Positions 54,419-64,000 of a DNA stretch of 64,000 nt are shown here, in pieces. A program made the position numbers and the translations under genes. How positions within the stretch are numbered: position 1 is the first letter of the stretch; each line of letters starts with the position of its first letter. The notes beneath the pieces were generated by a model. The model ran no database searches, was not told the DNA's origin, and saw only the letters and a program-made list of their open reading frames with translations. This DNA is from Liolophura sinensis. Its lineage: Eukaryota > Mollusca > Polyplacophora > Chitonida > Chitonidae. Location: positions 436,001 through 500,000 of the forward strand of contig NC_088298.1 in NCBI RefSeq assembly GCF_032854445.1, written 5' to 3'.

Positions 54419-55392
54419 TTATCTGTGCCTGAAAAAAGACCAAAACAAGTGTGATGTTAGGAGCTAAGACCTATCATGACAGTGTGAATGACAGTGTGAA
54501 GTGTAGTAGACCGGATTTAATTCAATATTTTTATGACATGTAATTAATAAATGCACCTCTTAGGTTCCAACAGAACACAGGAACAAGACTGACATTTGTG
54601 GTGAGCTTATAATATAAGCTGTATCTCATTAGAGCTCTTAACTGGAGGTGGGATAGCTGTGACTGATATTAAAAGTACAAAACACGAAGGAGTACATGTA
54701 AAGCCCCGATCAGAAAAAAGGAACAATTAAGACTTTATAATTCAGTGGTGAGCTGGCTGTAGATTTCATTTTATCATATTCTATGATTTATGGTGAGTTG
54801 AGTGGTCATTAAAATCCTTCACAGCCAGAGTTAGTTACATGTGATTGATTGATAAAAGAGAAAAACGGTGATGTTCACAGTCCAGGCACATGTGCATGTA
54901 TACATGAAAGTGTAACCAAGGCCAGCAAAGGATTGGTTTGTATTTTTATTGATCAACAGTACACTTGTCAATAAAATATTACAACAAGCTGTTAGCCATT
55001 CACCAGGATCCTAAATCTTAGCTCTGGATAATCTATTTAAGTCATTTTTTCAGTGAGGTATCCTTCAGTTCTAATTCTTTCTAGCTCATCTCACTGCTTA
55101 AGTCCAGATACATGTATAATGTAATTGGCAGGCTATATTCATTTCAAGAAGGATTAGTGAGTGATTGGGGTTTAACATCTATTCCTGCTTAACTCAAGGC
55201 GTTAACTTAGTAGAAAATTTAATATTTCACTTGACCTCAAATATAAGCAGAACCAGCACAGATAAGTTGTCAATGGTGTTTTTTAAAACACCTATATGTA
55301 TGATTGGATTCCAATTTCTACTTGTGTTTTGTATTTGTGACTGAATTTAACATATATCGTGCTTATAGATCTGTCTTCGCTCACGTGGAACA
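54419..55392. other. AT-rich spacer with a possible SINE-like scrap
   Basis: Nothing coding is recognised. TTAGTGAGTGATTGGGGTTT at 55155 followed by AACATC and GCGTTAA resembles 3' ends of other molluscan SINEs, but the match is short. Confidence 0.25.
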
Positions 55393-55459
55393 GTCCAGAT
55401 AGCTCAGTTGGTAAAGCGCTTTTTTCTGGGCTCGCATGGATTTAATACCTCGACAGGAC
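55393..55459 (+). other. tRNA-like SINE head or tRNA pseudogene
   Basis: A perfect A box TAGCTCAGTTGG is at 55400-55411. GTCC at 55393 can pair with GGAC at 55456-55459, the spacing of a tRNA acceptor stem. The B box (GGATTTAATACC, about 55438-55449) is decayed and the anticodon arm does not fold. A T-run follows (55460-55467). It is not a functional tRNA. Confidence 0.45.
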
Positions 55460-55777
55460 TTTTTTTTTACCCCAGTACAAACACTGCGTAAGTCTTGGCA
55501 TACTGTTGGTGTTTTTTCGGTCACTGACTGTCTGCTCTTTCGAGCAAGAGTATTTATGCAACATTACGGCACGTGCGTTACGAGCCATGCCTCAAAAGGA
55601 CGTTTTGCATGTGGCCGCAATTCCAATTGCTGCGTTCGTGACGATGCGTTCTTGTAGAGGAAACGATGCAGTCATACACTAAGTCCTGCTTAGAATCAAA
55701 CCCGGAACCGCGCTTTTACTTTTTTTATGACAAAAAATACGGTGAACCTTTCTTTTGCCTGGTAGTTTACACACCAC

Positions 55778-56625
55778 TCGATTGACCCATGAACAATCGC
55801 CTCAAACGTATTCCCGCAAACGAAATTTCAGAAATAACATTTTTCTCTAAGGAGTGGAGAAATTTTGGGACCAGCAAGACGTGACAAGGCATGGGGGGGG
55901 GGGGGGGGGATAAGCCTTTAGAGGAGGCCATGTGATCTCCACTGCAATTACAACATTTAATTGTGTCATTGTAGTCAAAACCTTCATGACCTTCCTTCCC
56001 TCATCGAAAACAAATCAATTTATTACTACACTGGCGCTTGGGGTGACCAAATTTTTTGCCACGTGAAACAGCTTGTTGTGTTGACCTGTACATCTCCAAC
56101 CTGAGCCCTGTACGGCCAATGTAAATGGATAACGGAAGTACTGTAGTATTAAATGTTAATTCTGTTAAGATTAAATGTTAAGATTTCTTCGTAACGAAGC
56201 GGTCAACATTGGTAACACCCTCAGACTTTAATTCAGCACAAATTTCTTCAGAAATACGAGACCGGGACCGAGATCTTAGTCTAACTCCCTTAGATTTACG
56301 CGGTGATGCAAAAACAGGTATATCCAGAATGAACGTCAATGATGACGTATTTAATGCTTGCTGTTTTCGAAAACACTCATTAAGGATGTCACCCGATCTT
56401 AATTTTTTTAACATTTTTAACTTTTCCAGATGAACCAGATTCAATCCATAAAATAGAGACAATCCACTCGATTGACCCTAAAGCCTCTGCCCAGATATCA
56501 AGAGAATCTTACTGAAAATATTCTGATTATATAAACAAGTTCTTATGATTGGTGTTTAGATGCAGCAGAATTGACTCTCTGACAGCTGGACTGACGTCAC
56601 CAGTCGATTGATCGAAGCGGGCTAT
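55778..56625 (-). pseudogene. LINE copy E, decayed 5' end (5' UTR and ORF1)
   Basis: Minus-strand order is 5' UTR (56625-56450, for example GTCGATTGATCGAAGCGGGC against 34094), ORF1 N-terminus (56440-56165: LRSGDILNECFRKQQ, EEICAELKSEGVT), and zinc knuckles (56110-55915, degraded). A second 5' UTR piece (55893-55778) lies beyond a 17-G run. The copy is older than A to D and ends before ORF2. Confidence 0.75.
55893..55909 (+). repeat. 17-base G homopolymer
   Basis: Uninterrupted G run between two LINE E pieces; a length that invites polymerase slippage or assembly error. Confidence 0.9.
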
Positions 56626-57866
56626 CTGCACTATCTATGCGAGCAAGTTTGCTCTATATGTTACTGTCTATGATACACGGAAGTCCATAAAACTGACAGC
56701 CATCACATTGGGCAGTAAATTGAGCTGTTTTTGAAGCCTAAAACACCAAACAAATAACTAAATTATCACAACGTTCAAAAGACCTGTTTGTTTTTATAGG
56801 TAAAAGTACCGTTCTTTGCCATTTCCATTGCACGTCATTTTCAAGGATAAGACAAGAAAAGAGATCTAAAGCACCAAGCTCAAACATGTATTAATAGTCT
56901 TAACAAGCCTGTTGCATCCAACTTAATCCCGTTTTCTCGTACAGCTAAAAGATTCGTATTCGTCTCAGGCAAAACACAGGTCAGAAAACCATCAGAATAA
57001 CACAGGAGTGGCTGAGGAAAGTGACGCAGTGACGAAGACCACTGCTATGTCACCCAGAGTATTAATCAGAAGACGACTTGCTCTATATCACTGGATTCCC
57101 AGATTTCAACAAATGGTATCTAAAACAAGAGATAAAAGAAGATATCAGAGGCGATATCGTCAGATGACGTGCAGCCATTATCTCATCAAGAAATTGACCA
57201 ACAAGAATCTGACACCGAACAGGTAAACCAGAGCCAAACACCAGTTCCACTGAGAAATAACAGCCTACATTTCCGATCATTACCAAGGAGTATACCAAAG
57301 GATATCCCTCTGGAAGTCAGGCAAGTTATCAAAAATCACAAAAGAGACGGTATCCTCGAAATCACTCCAAGGGAAGCATCATGTTTTCGATGTCAAGGAC
57401 CACTCGATGTTCATCTTGTTTCAAGCAGGTCAAAAATAATACATTTACAGCTAGTGGTAACAGGTAAGGCCTCCAACTATCAAAACTTTAGGTCACTGAG
57501 CTCAGAACACCTGAAAGAATGAATGGTGATGGACTTACGATATATCGACAATATTCTTGTCATACAGTATCGTGGAATGTTTAAACCGTTGCGAACTGGT
57601 ATCTGTCACAAGATAGGTCCAACTTCAGGACACTATGCACAACTGAAGAATGAAAAAAAAAAAAACAGCTTGGCTTAACATTTAACATGACATTGTAATA
57701 TATTCACTGTTAAATAATTTATATTAAGCCTTTATATCTGATCTTATATATCATACGACACAGCATCGGGGGCTAAGCTGTGCGATAACTGAAAAGATTA
57801 TGTGGGCATTTCGTGAAATATACACCCCGGTGGATATGTTCTCATAGAAAAACCCATTATCGGGAG

Positions 57867-58224
57867 AGATTCTACACAGTCAACTCTACATATGATTTAT
57901 TTGACAGTATCGCTGGCGATGTTGTCATAAATTATTTGAGGGCCATTGGTCTATATCATAAAATATAATTTGAGTTGTCATAAATATTTACAGATAAAAA
58001 GTCATAAACTTATAAATTACTAGATGTACTATTTTTAAGATATGTTGGTTTTTGGGTTTCTTTTTATCTGATTTTAAAATTGTCTGAACTTTTTGTTTTC
58101 TTTTTGATGTTCTCACCATCGTGTCGAAAACCTTAACTGACTCGTGCTTTCACCTTTTTTTCGCCACCATATGGCTGAAATATTGCTGATGTGACGTTAA
58201 GCCATAATCATTCATTCATTCATT
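57867..58224 (+). mobile_element. LINE copy F, 3' end only
   Basis: A plus-strand, 5'-truncated fragment beginning in the last codons of ORF2 (GATTTATTTGACAGTATCGC at 57893), then 3' UTR, the hairpin at 58172-58206 (right arm GTGACG, one change) and an (ATTC)n tail ending at 58224. It lies inside an intron of the KDZ-like relic. Confidence 0.9.
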
Positions 58225-59754
58225 GGGAAAAACACAAAAGCAATTCTATAGTTCCTTGACTTTATATGTGTACTTTTTATCTGAGTAAGGCCATATCTGG
58301 ATATCCTAATGGATCGCCCTTATATAATTAATAATAATTAATATAATTAAGTATTAAATTTTAATTTTATCAAACGCATTCTGTTTCAGATATAACTGTA
58401 TACAACAAGGTATGCAAACGATGCCAACTGTTGTGTCAATATAAGGATTAGAACGAGGGCATGTATAGCTTCAATGATGTCCTTTTCCTTGGGCTAGATG
58501 GATGTCTTTTCATCAGAAGTGGACTAGAGATACTTTGAAGTGCTTTATTTTTATTAATGATAAAATGTCAGATTTACCAAGAAATATTTACTCTGTTGAG
58601 CATGCAGCATGTAGGTTTTAACAGAACATTTAACATCAACAAACCTTCGAGCTTAATATTATCTCAAGTCAGGATATAGTTACTAAACTTCAGTTATCAA
58701 TATTGAAGATGAAATTTTGACCTTTTGATTGTTTTGACGTTTTCTGGTTATTTTTTTCAGAACCACATTGCAATAGGGCGGCCTGTTGCCATGCTTCAGG
58801 AAATGATCGGAGAGAATGTTGATACCTACTCTTTACATCAAGCATACCTACATTTCGAAGCAGGTACTGACCACGAATACAGTTTTCATTGTGTCAGTTT
58901 TCACAAAGCTGCTATTCAAGAAATCTAGAAATGAATTGTACATATCTGAAAATTATTTCAATATATCTGAATTATGCCGAAATGACTCGCTATCTTAAGC
59001 AAGGGTGGATATTTTACACATCATTAAGGCGCAGGTAGATGTATATATGTCCGAAAATGTAGGGCAGTGTGTATTTGTTGTCTCTTTAACATGGGTAGTT
59101 ATGACAGGTACAATCAGCTTAGCCTAAGACTACTTTGTGCAACAGGGTCCAAAGCAAACGTAGGCTTAGTTGATACTAACTACCATGGCTACTTGTCTCT
59201 TTAACATGGTAGTTACAATCAGCTTAGTCTCTGACTGCTTTGTGGAACAGGGGCCAGGTGATTAGCAAATGAGGTTAAGCACTAACAAGTTGTTCTCCCT
59301 GTGTTAGGAAAAAATACTCCGTCCTACGAGTTTTGGAGTCCTTGGATTGGCAAAAACTCTCGCAGTGGGGACTTCAAGAAATGTTCTCAAAGTGTAAACA
59401 AAAATAATGAAGATCCCGTGTCCGAACCAGTGCCAAGAGAAACCATCATTAACATGTTAAAGGACGAAAAGGTATTTCAAGTGTAGAATGTAATAACAAT
59501 TTACTGTATGCACTCAAGTGAAAAGACAACGCCTGAGAGTGAAAGGTATTTACCAGGGCTGGTCTTCACAGTGCATGTACTTATCTCAGGATATTTTATC
59601 CTATATTCTCTCTACGTTTATCTATATAATGCAAGTGCCTTTTTTCTCGGACATTAATTTTCGGTGATTTGCTTAGAAAACACATTCGCTGGATTTAAAT
59701 TGGGCGGATATATGGGGTAGACTACTATCTATGAAGATTTAGTTATTTATTTCA

Positions 59755-59856
59755 TTGGTGTTTTACGCGTACTTAAGAATATTTCAGTTACAGGACGGCG
59801 GCCAGCATTATGGTGGGAGGAAATCGGGCAGAGCCCGCGAGGAATCCCACGACTAT
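59755..59856 (-). mobile_element. SINE fragment, 3' half, decayed
   Basis: Reverse complement of the 20200-20286 part of the SINE: GGTGTTTTACGC, then AAGAATATTTCAGTTACAGG and GACGGCGGCCAGCATTATGG. The hairpin loop TGAAATATT is kept. The head and A tail are missing. Confidence 0.8.
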
Positions 59857-61041
59857 ATTTATGAAGACAGTAAAGAAATAATGATGAACACAAAACTCAC
59901 GGGTTTCAACACAGCTTAAACCAAAAAATTTTCATACCTTGTGACAGGTGTCGACAATCCGAAGAATGTGTCAAGAAGTGGGTGTTAAAGCAGAGGGCTC
60001 CTCTGTTGATATGATCAAGAGGTTGAGCGACACGTCGATTTCACGTGGGGCATTCGACAAGTCTTAGGAGAAATCATTTGGATGCTCTGGTGAGAACACG
60101 CAATACTGCCTAATTATTTCTTAACCAGGGCACAAATGGTGATTTATGTCACACTCGTGGCTACTTCAGTAATGTGACAGTAGTGATAGCAAAAGGTGGA
60201 GTGAACCGCATAAACTTTGAGGATACAAACCCAAATAGATATGGCCAAGTATAAACATGGCAACTTTCCTCACATGACCCTTTTTAAGCCATACAACACG
60301 AGTTTACACTTTTCTTTGTATTTATTAAATCGTTTTCTTTGGCCGTGGCGCTTAAAACCACTCAGCCATCAAGAAGGTGTATTATCCCTAAATACGTTCA
60401 TTCTTTTTGTAGGAGGATGGGCGGTTGGCTGCTGCCTTTAAAAGACTGCTGCGATCTGACAGTTCAATGGATTATCTAGACATTGAACCATCCATGAACC
60501 ATCGACCTAATATAACCATCTGCGACATCTACTGGCAAGGCAGGCCAACAAAATAATTCCACATTTTTATTCCCCAAACGAAGGAAGACTGGCTATTGAT
60601 ACAGATTTAAATATTGCAAGAGCCGAAAAGGATAGCTGAATTGCGGGGTCGATTTTCTGACATACCATTCTTTCCTCCGACTGTGTCGAATTGAAAAAAA
60701 AAAAACCCGTCACGGGAGCTGACGTACACTATGCGCTCATAGACTGGTTCCACCAAGAAAACTGTAAGAGCAAACAAGAGCTACTCTGACGGTGTTCACT
60801 GCTACATGAGCTTAGTGGAATCATTGTCCCCCAAGCGGTGGAGCAACTATTCAGATATCTGAAACGGGACATCTAATATTTAAATAACATGTCCCCAGTC
60901 AAATATATTTTTCTTTTTCGACTCATTATACAGTTCAGAAACGTTATACGAAACCGAGAACTCCTTCGTAAACATGCAAGATTTGGACAGGAATTGTTCT
61001 ACAATCAGTTTGGACAGGTCTGTCAGAAATATCTAACCGAA

Positions 61042-64000
61042 TGAATGAATAAATGATTATGGCTTTACGCCACATCGGCAATATTTCAGCCATATCGTGG
61101 CGAGAACATGTTTAAAACCAGGAATCAGTATATGGTTTTCAAGACTGAAGTATGAACATACAAAACAAATGAAAAATGACAGACATGTTTAAAAGTAGGT
61201 AAAACAATCAAAGCTCTTTAAAAACTTGAAAACCACAAAGCTTTTGAAATTTTAATTTGTATATATGAACTAGAAATATCTATGTGAAATAAAAATGAAA
61301 TTATATCTTATGATATAATCCAATATGTTTTAAGTAATTAATGACAGTATCGCCAGCGACACTGTCAAATAAATCATGTATAGAGTTGACCGTGTAGAAC
61401 CTTTGCCGAACATGGGCAAAGTCCACACAGTCAACCAAAATATGTTTGATGCCATATTGAGCATCACATCCAACACACTCGGGAGCACTGCTCCCATCTA
61501 AGATGAAATTGTTTGTCAGATGAGAATGCCCAATACGACACCTTGTTAAAACTACTTGGTCTCTACGAGACATTAGACAAGTATAGGCATTGTAGCCAAT
61601 GACAGAATGAATGGCATGCAGTTTATTATGGATCTGCAAGTCCCATTCACCCTGCCAAAGGCCACGAATATATTTAAGAATATTAGACTTCACGTCAGCA
61701 TAAGGGATTTTAACCCGAGATACAGGTTTATATAGGGCAGCTTTCGCTTCCCTGTCCACGACTGTGTTTCCATGGATACCAGTGTGACTTGGTATCCAAC
61801 AGAATATAATATCTTTACCTCTTTTAATTAATTTTCGGTGTTTAGTTATTATCTCAAGTATCAATGGATTTTTAAATTTATTATTCTGAATTGCCAAAAG
61901 GCAAGACAGCGAGTCGCTGCATATCACTGCCCTCTGGACATGCCCAGAGGAAACATATGATAAGGCCATGAGTATAGCTCTGGCCTCTGCAGAAAAGATA
62001 GAAGATGAAGGTGGCAGACGAAGAGAAGTGACCCGCTGCTCTAAGACAGCCGCAGTCACAACCCTGTCCCCATCCTTTGACACGTCAGTATATATAAATT
62101 TATAGTCCATATAATCAGCCTTGATTTCAGCAAAACCTTGCTGAATTATAAGAGGATTTGTATTGGATTTATTATATTTACGTAGATCAAATATTAGTTT
62201 AGTTTGTGGGAGAAGCCATGGAGGAGACTCTGGAAAAGATACCGGAGCTATATCCTCCAGCTTGATGTTAGCACCCACAATATGGTCCCGTATGCGAAGA
62301 CCGAACGAAGGGATCTTGTTAGGACATTTAATATATTTGCCTACATATAATGGATTGAAAACACAGTCGTAGGCAGGGTTTGTTGGATGAGCTTTAAGCT
62401 TTGTAGCATATTGAAGACTAAGTTTAATACGTCGGTTGTATAAGGAAGGCTCATTTGCCTCCACGTATAAACTTTCTACTGGTGAGGTTCTAAAAGCACC
62501 AAGTCTGAGCCTCAAACCTTGGTGATGAACAGGATCCAACATTTTAATATACGACTTCCTAGCGGAACCGTAAATGATGGATCCATAGTCCAATTTAGAC
62601 CTCACCAGAGAACGATATAAATTAAGTAAAACTGATCGGTCAGCACCCCAATCGGTGCTAGACACGACCTTAATTATATCGAGAGCCTTTGTACATTTAG
62701 CTTTAAGCATTTTGATATGAGGTATAAAAGATAGCTTACTATCAAATATTATACCTAAAAATTTAGTTTTTCCAACAATTTTAACCTGTTCACCACAAAA
62801 ATTAAGCTCAGGGTCAAGATGAAATTTCCGTTGATTACAAAAATGCATACCGACGGTTTTAGACGTTGAAAATCTAAAACCGTTTTCAGTTGCCCATTTC
62901 TCCATTTTATTGAGACAAAGCTGCAACTGACGTTCGATATTATTCATATTCTTAGCTCGGTAGCATATAAGGAAATCATCCACGTATAAAGAACCCTCTG
63001 TGCCAGATGTTAATGTTTTTGCTAGGCTATTTATTTTTATGCTGAACAGGGTTGGTGATAGAATGCTGCCCTGGGGTACACCTATTTCTTGCTCATAAGA
63101 GTCAGAAAGAGTGGACCCAACCCGTACCTTAAACTGACGATCAGATAAAAATTGAGATATAAATAAAGTTAAGCGACCTTTAAGACCCATATCCGCGAGG
63201 TCTTTTAACATACCATATTTCCATGTGGTGTCGTAGGCCTTCTCAAGGTCAAAAAATATGGACACCACATGTTCATTATTAACAAAACCATTACGAATAA
63301 AAGTTTCGAATCGAACAAGGTGATCCATGGTAGATCTACCTTGCCGAAAACCACATTGAATATTAGAGAGTAACTTGTTGGTTTCAAGAAACCAAACAAG
63401 TCTATCATTAATCATCCGTTCCATAGTCTTACAGAAACAGCTGGTAAGAGCTATGGGACGGTAATTATTTGGATCATTATGATCCTTACCCGGTTTGGGA
63501 ACCGGGATAATACACGCCTCCCTCCATGATGGTGGAAAATTACCAGTTATCCAAATATCATTAATCAAGTCCAAGAGAGTCTCCAGTGGCTCAGGTGGTA
63601 AATGGTTCAGAAACTTATAATATACATTATCAGGACCACAAGCAGATTTAAGTTCTTCGATATTAAAAGGATGATTATAATCTTCTAAATTCTTAGAAGA
63701 AAAGGGCAATTTAATTTTTTCCTTCTGGTTTTTAATACGTTGGAATTCTTTAGTATAATTTTCAGAAGAAGATTTCTTTGAGATTTGTTTCAGCTAGTTT
63801 ATTAGCTATATCGGGTGGAGAAGTTATTATATTATCTTTTAAATGCTGAACTTTTGCTCCATTATTTTTGCCCGTAAGTTTCTGAACCATGTTCCAGACC
63901 TTACGCATGGGTGTTTTTGACGTAATGCCCGAAACAAAGTTCCGCCAACAAGATCGTCTCTTGGACTTCGCTCGAAAAATACGAACCTGGTTTAAGTTAT
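61042..64000 (-). mobile_element. LINE copy G, runs past the window edge
   Basis: Minus-strand copy with its tail at 61042 (ATGAATGAATAAATGATTATGG), hairpin at about 61070-61105, 3' UTR and ORF2. The 5' part lies beyond 64000. It abuts the last KDZ-like exon by about 20 bases. Confidence 0.92.
61301..64000 (-). pseudogene. LINE G ORF2, partial, nearly intact
   Basis: An 802-codon run from 63709 to 61301 covers reverse transcriptase (GFRQGRST, FFDLEKAYDT, GVPQGSILSP, YVDDF) and RNase H (YTDVSKDGDR, SAEARA, CSDSL, VDREAKA) and the ECVGC..KH..DC motif. An 8-codon in-frame deletion removes most of the TALKKAHDT block near 63645. In RNase H, Gly of the YTDGS box is Val. The same frame extends upstream to about 63785, where an extra base shifts it; further small losses follow (a 6-base loss near 63835, and loss of the RRLLKSK block near 63968). 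Confidence 0.9.

Larger units (their letters stand above)
57008..61020 (+). pseudogene. KDZ-like transposase-derived gene relic (HMGXB3-type), exon-split
   Basis: Exon-like pieces on + in consistent order: (1) up to 57463, with RSIPKDIPLEVRQVIKNHKR and CFRCQGPLDVHL, donor CAG|GTAAGG; (2) 58761-58863 after TTTTTTTCAG, IAIGRPVAMLQEMIGENVDT, QAYLHFEA, donor CAG|GTACTG; (3) 59308-59471, TPSYEFWSPWIGKNSRSGDF, donor AAAAG|GTATTT; (4) from 60413 after CTTTTTGTAG, GGWAV then MNHRPNITICDI, a FxPNEGRLA-like stretch, VTGADVHYALIDWFHQ and a final IFLFR block to about 61010, with stops and shifts. This order recalls the transposase-derived family of vertebrate HMGXB3 and KDZ transposases. A segment between exons 2 and 3 seems lost. 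Assignment is from memory. Confidence 0.6.

Noticed and set aside
55393-55459. Functional tRNA gene
   Set aside because: The A box is perfect but the B box and anticodon arm are decayed, so it is a SINE head or pseudogene.
1-64000. CRISPR arrays, operons, rRNA or other prokaryotic features
   Set aside because: Spliced genes, SINE/LINE insertions and poly(A) tails show animal nuclear DNA; no regularly spaced repeats or rRNA blocks were seen.

Overview
The window is a stretch of animal nuclear DNA made almost entirely of mobile elements. The tRNA-derived SINE, the I-group LINEs with (ATTC)n tails, and the mix of Penelope-like, Ty3/gypsy, Harbinger, piggyBac, hAT-like, KDZ-like and Maverick-like pieces fit a lophotrochozoan, most likely a mollusc. 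That is a judgement from family composition; no species can be named. I see no intact host gene. Splice sites are visible only inside transposon genes and relics.

Layout. 1-7330: several diverged copies of one duplicated unit, broken by a 5'-truncated Penelope-like element and by a relic of a second LINE family. 7353-9073: relic of a Maverick-like (virus-derived) element, with a protein-primed family-B DNA polymerase on + and a capsid-like fragment on -. 9720-34404: a tower of one LINE family of about 5.9 kb. Minus-strand copies A, B and D lie tail to head. Copy B was invaded by a SINE with a clean 14-bp target duplication and by a 3.6-kb element with 25-bp inverted repeats. Copy D was invaded by a full-length plus-strand copy C with a 13-bp target duplication. 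34405-49635: remains of a Ty3/gypsy element. Its 5' LTR is split by a 4.26-kb element with 452-bp terminal direct repeats that carries a Mutator-like transposase relic and an HNH-type gene. Its pol is split by a well-preserved 3.6-kb Harbinger. 50324-54420: a truncated piggyBac fused to a hAT-like transposase gene. 55393-64000: a tRNA-like head, LINE fragments, an exon-split KDZ-like relic, a SINE fragment, and LINE copy G running off the end.

The best candidates for new biology are four. (1) The LINE and the SINE share a 3'-terminal hairpin with an identical 9-nt loop and different but paired stems, which suggests one reverse transcriptase recognises both. (2) The 15401-19016 element has TAAA duplications and an intact 329-aa basic protein with no visible transposase, and carries ten copies of a 14-nt motif on both strands, all outside the gene. 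(3) The 35128-39382 element has long terminal direct repeats but encodes a Mutator-like protein and a His-Me-finger protein instead of a reverse transcriptase. (4) In the Harbinger, the transposase and MADF genes lie inside each other's introns on opposite strands.

Almost every large reading frame is broken by frameshifts or stops. Exceptions are LINE C ORF1, the 329-aa protein, the small HNH protein and the two-exon Harbinger transposase. The window reads as layered insertions whose relative order can largely be worked out from nesting.
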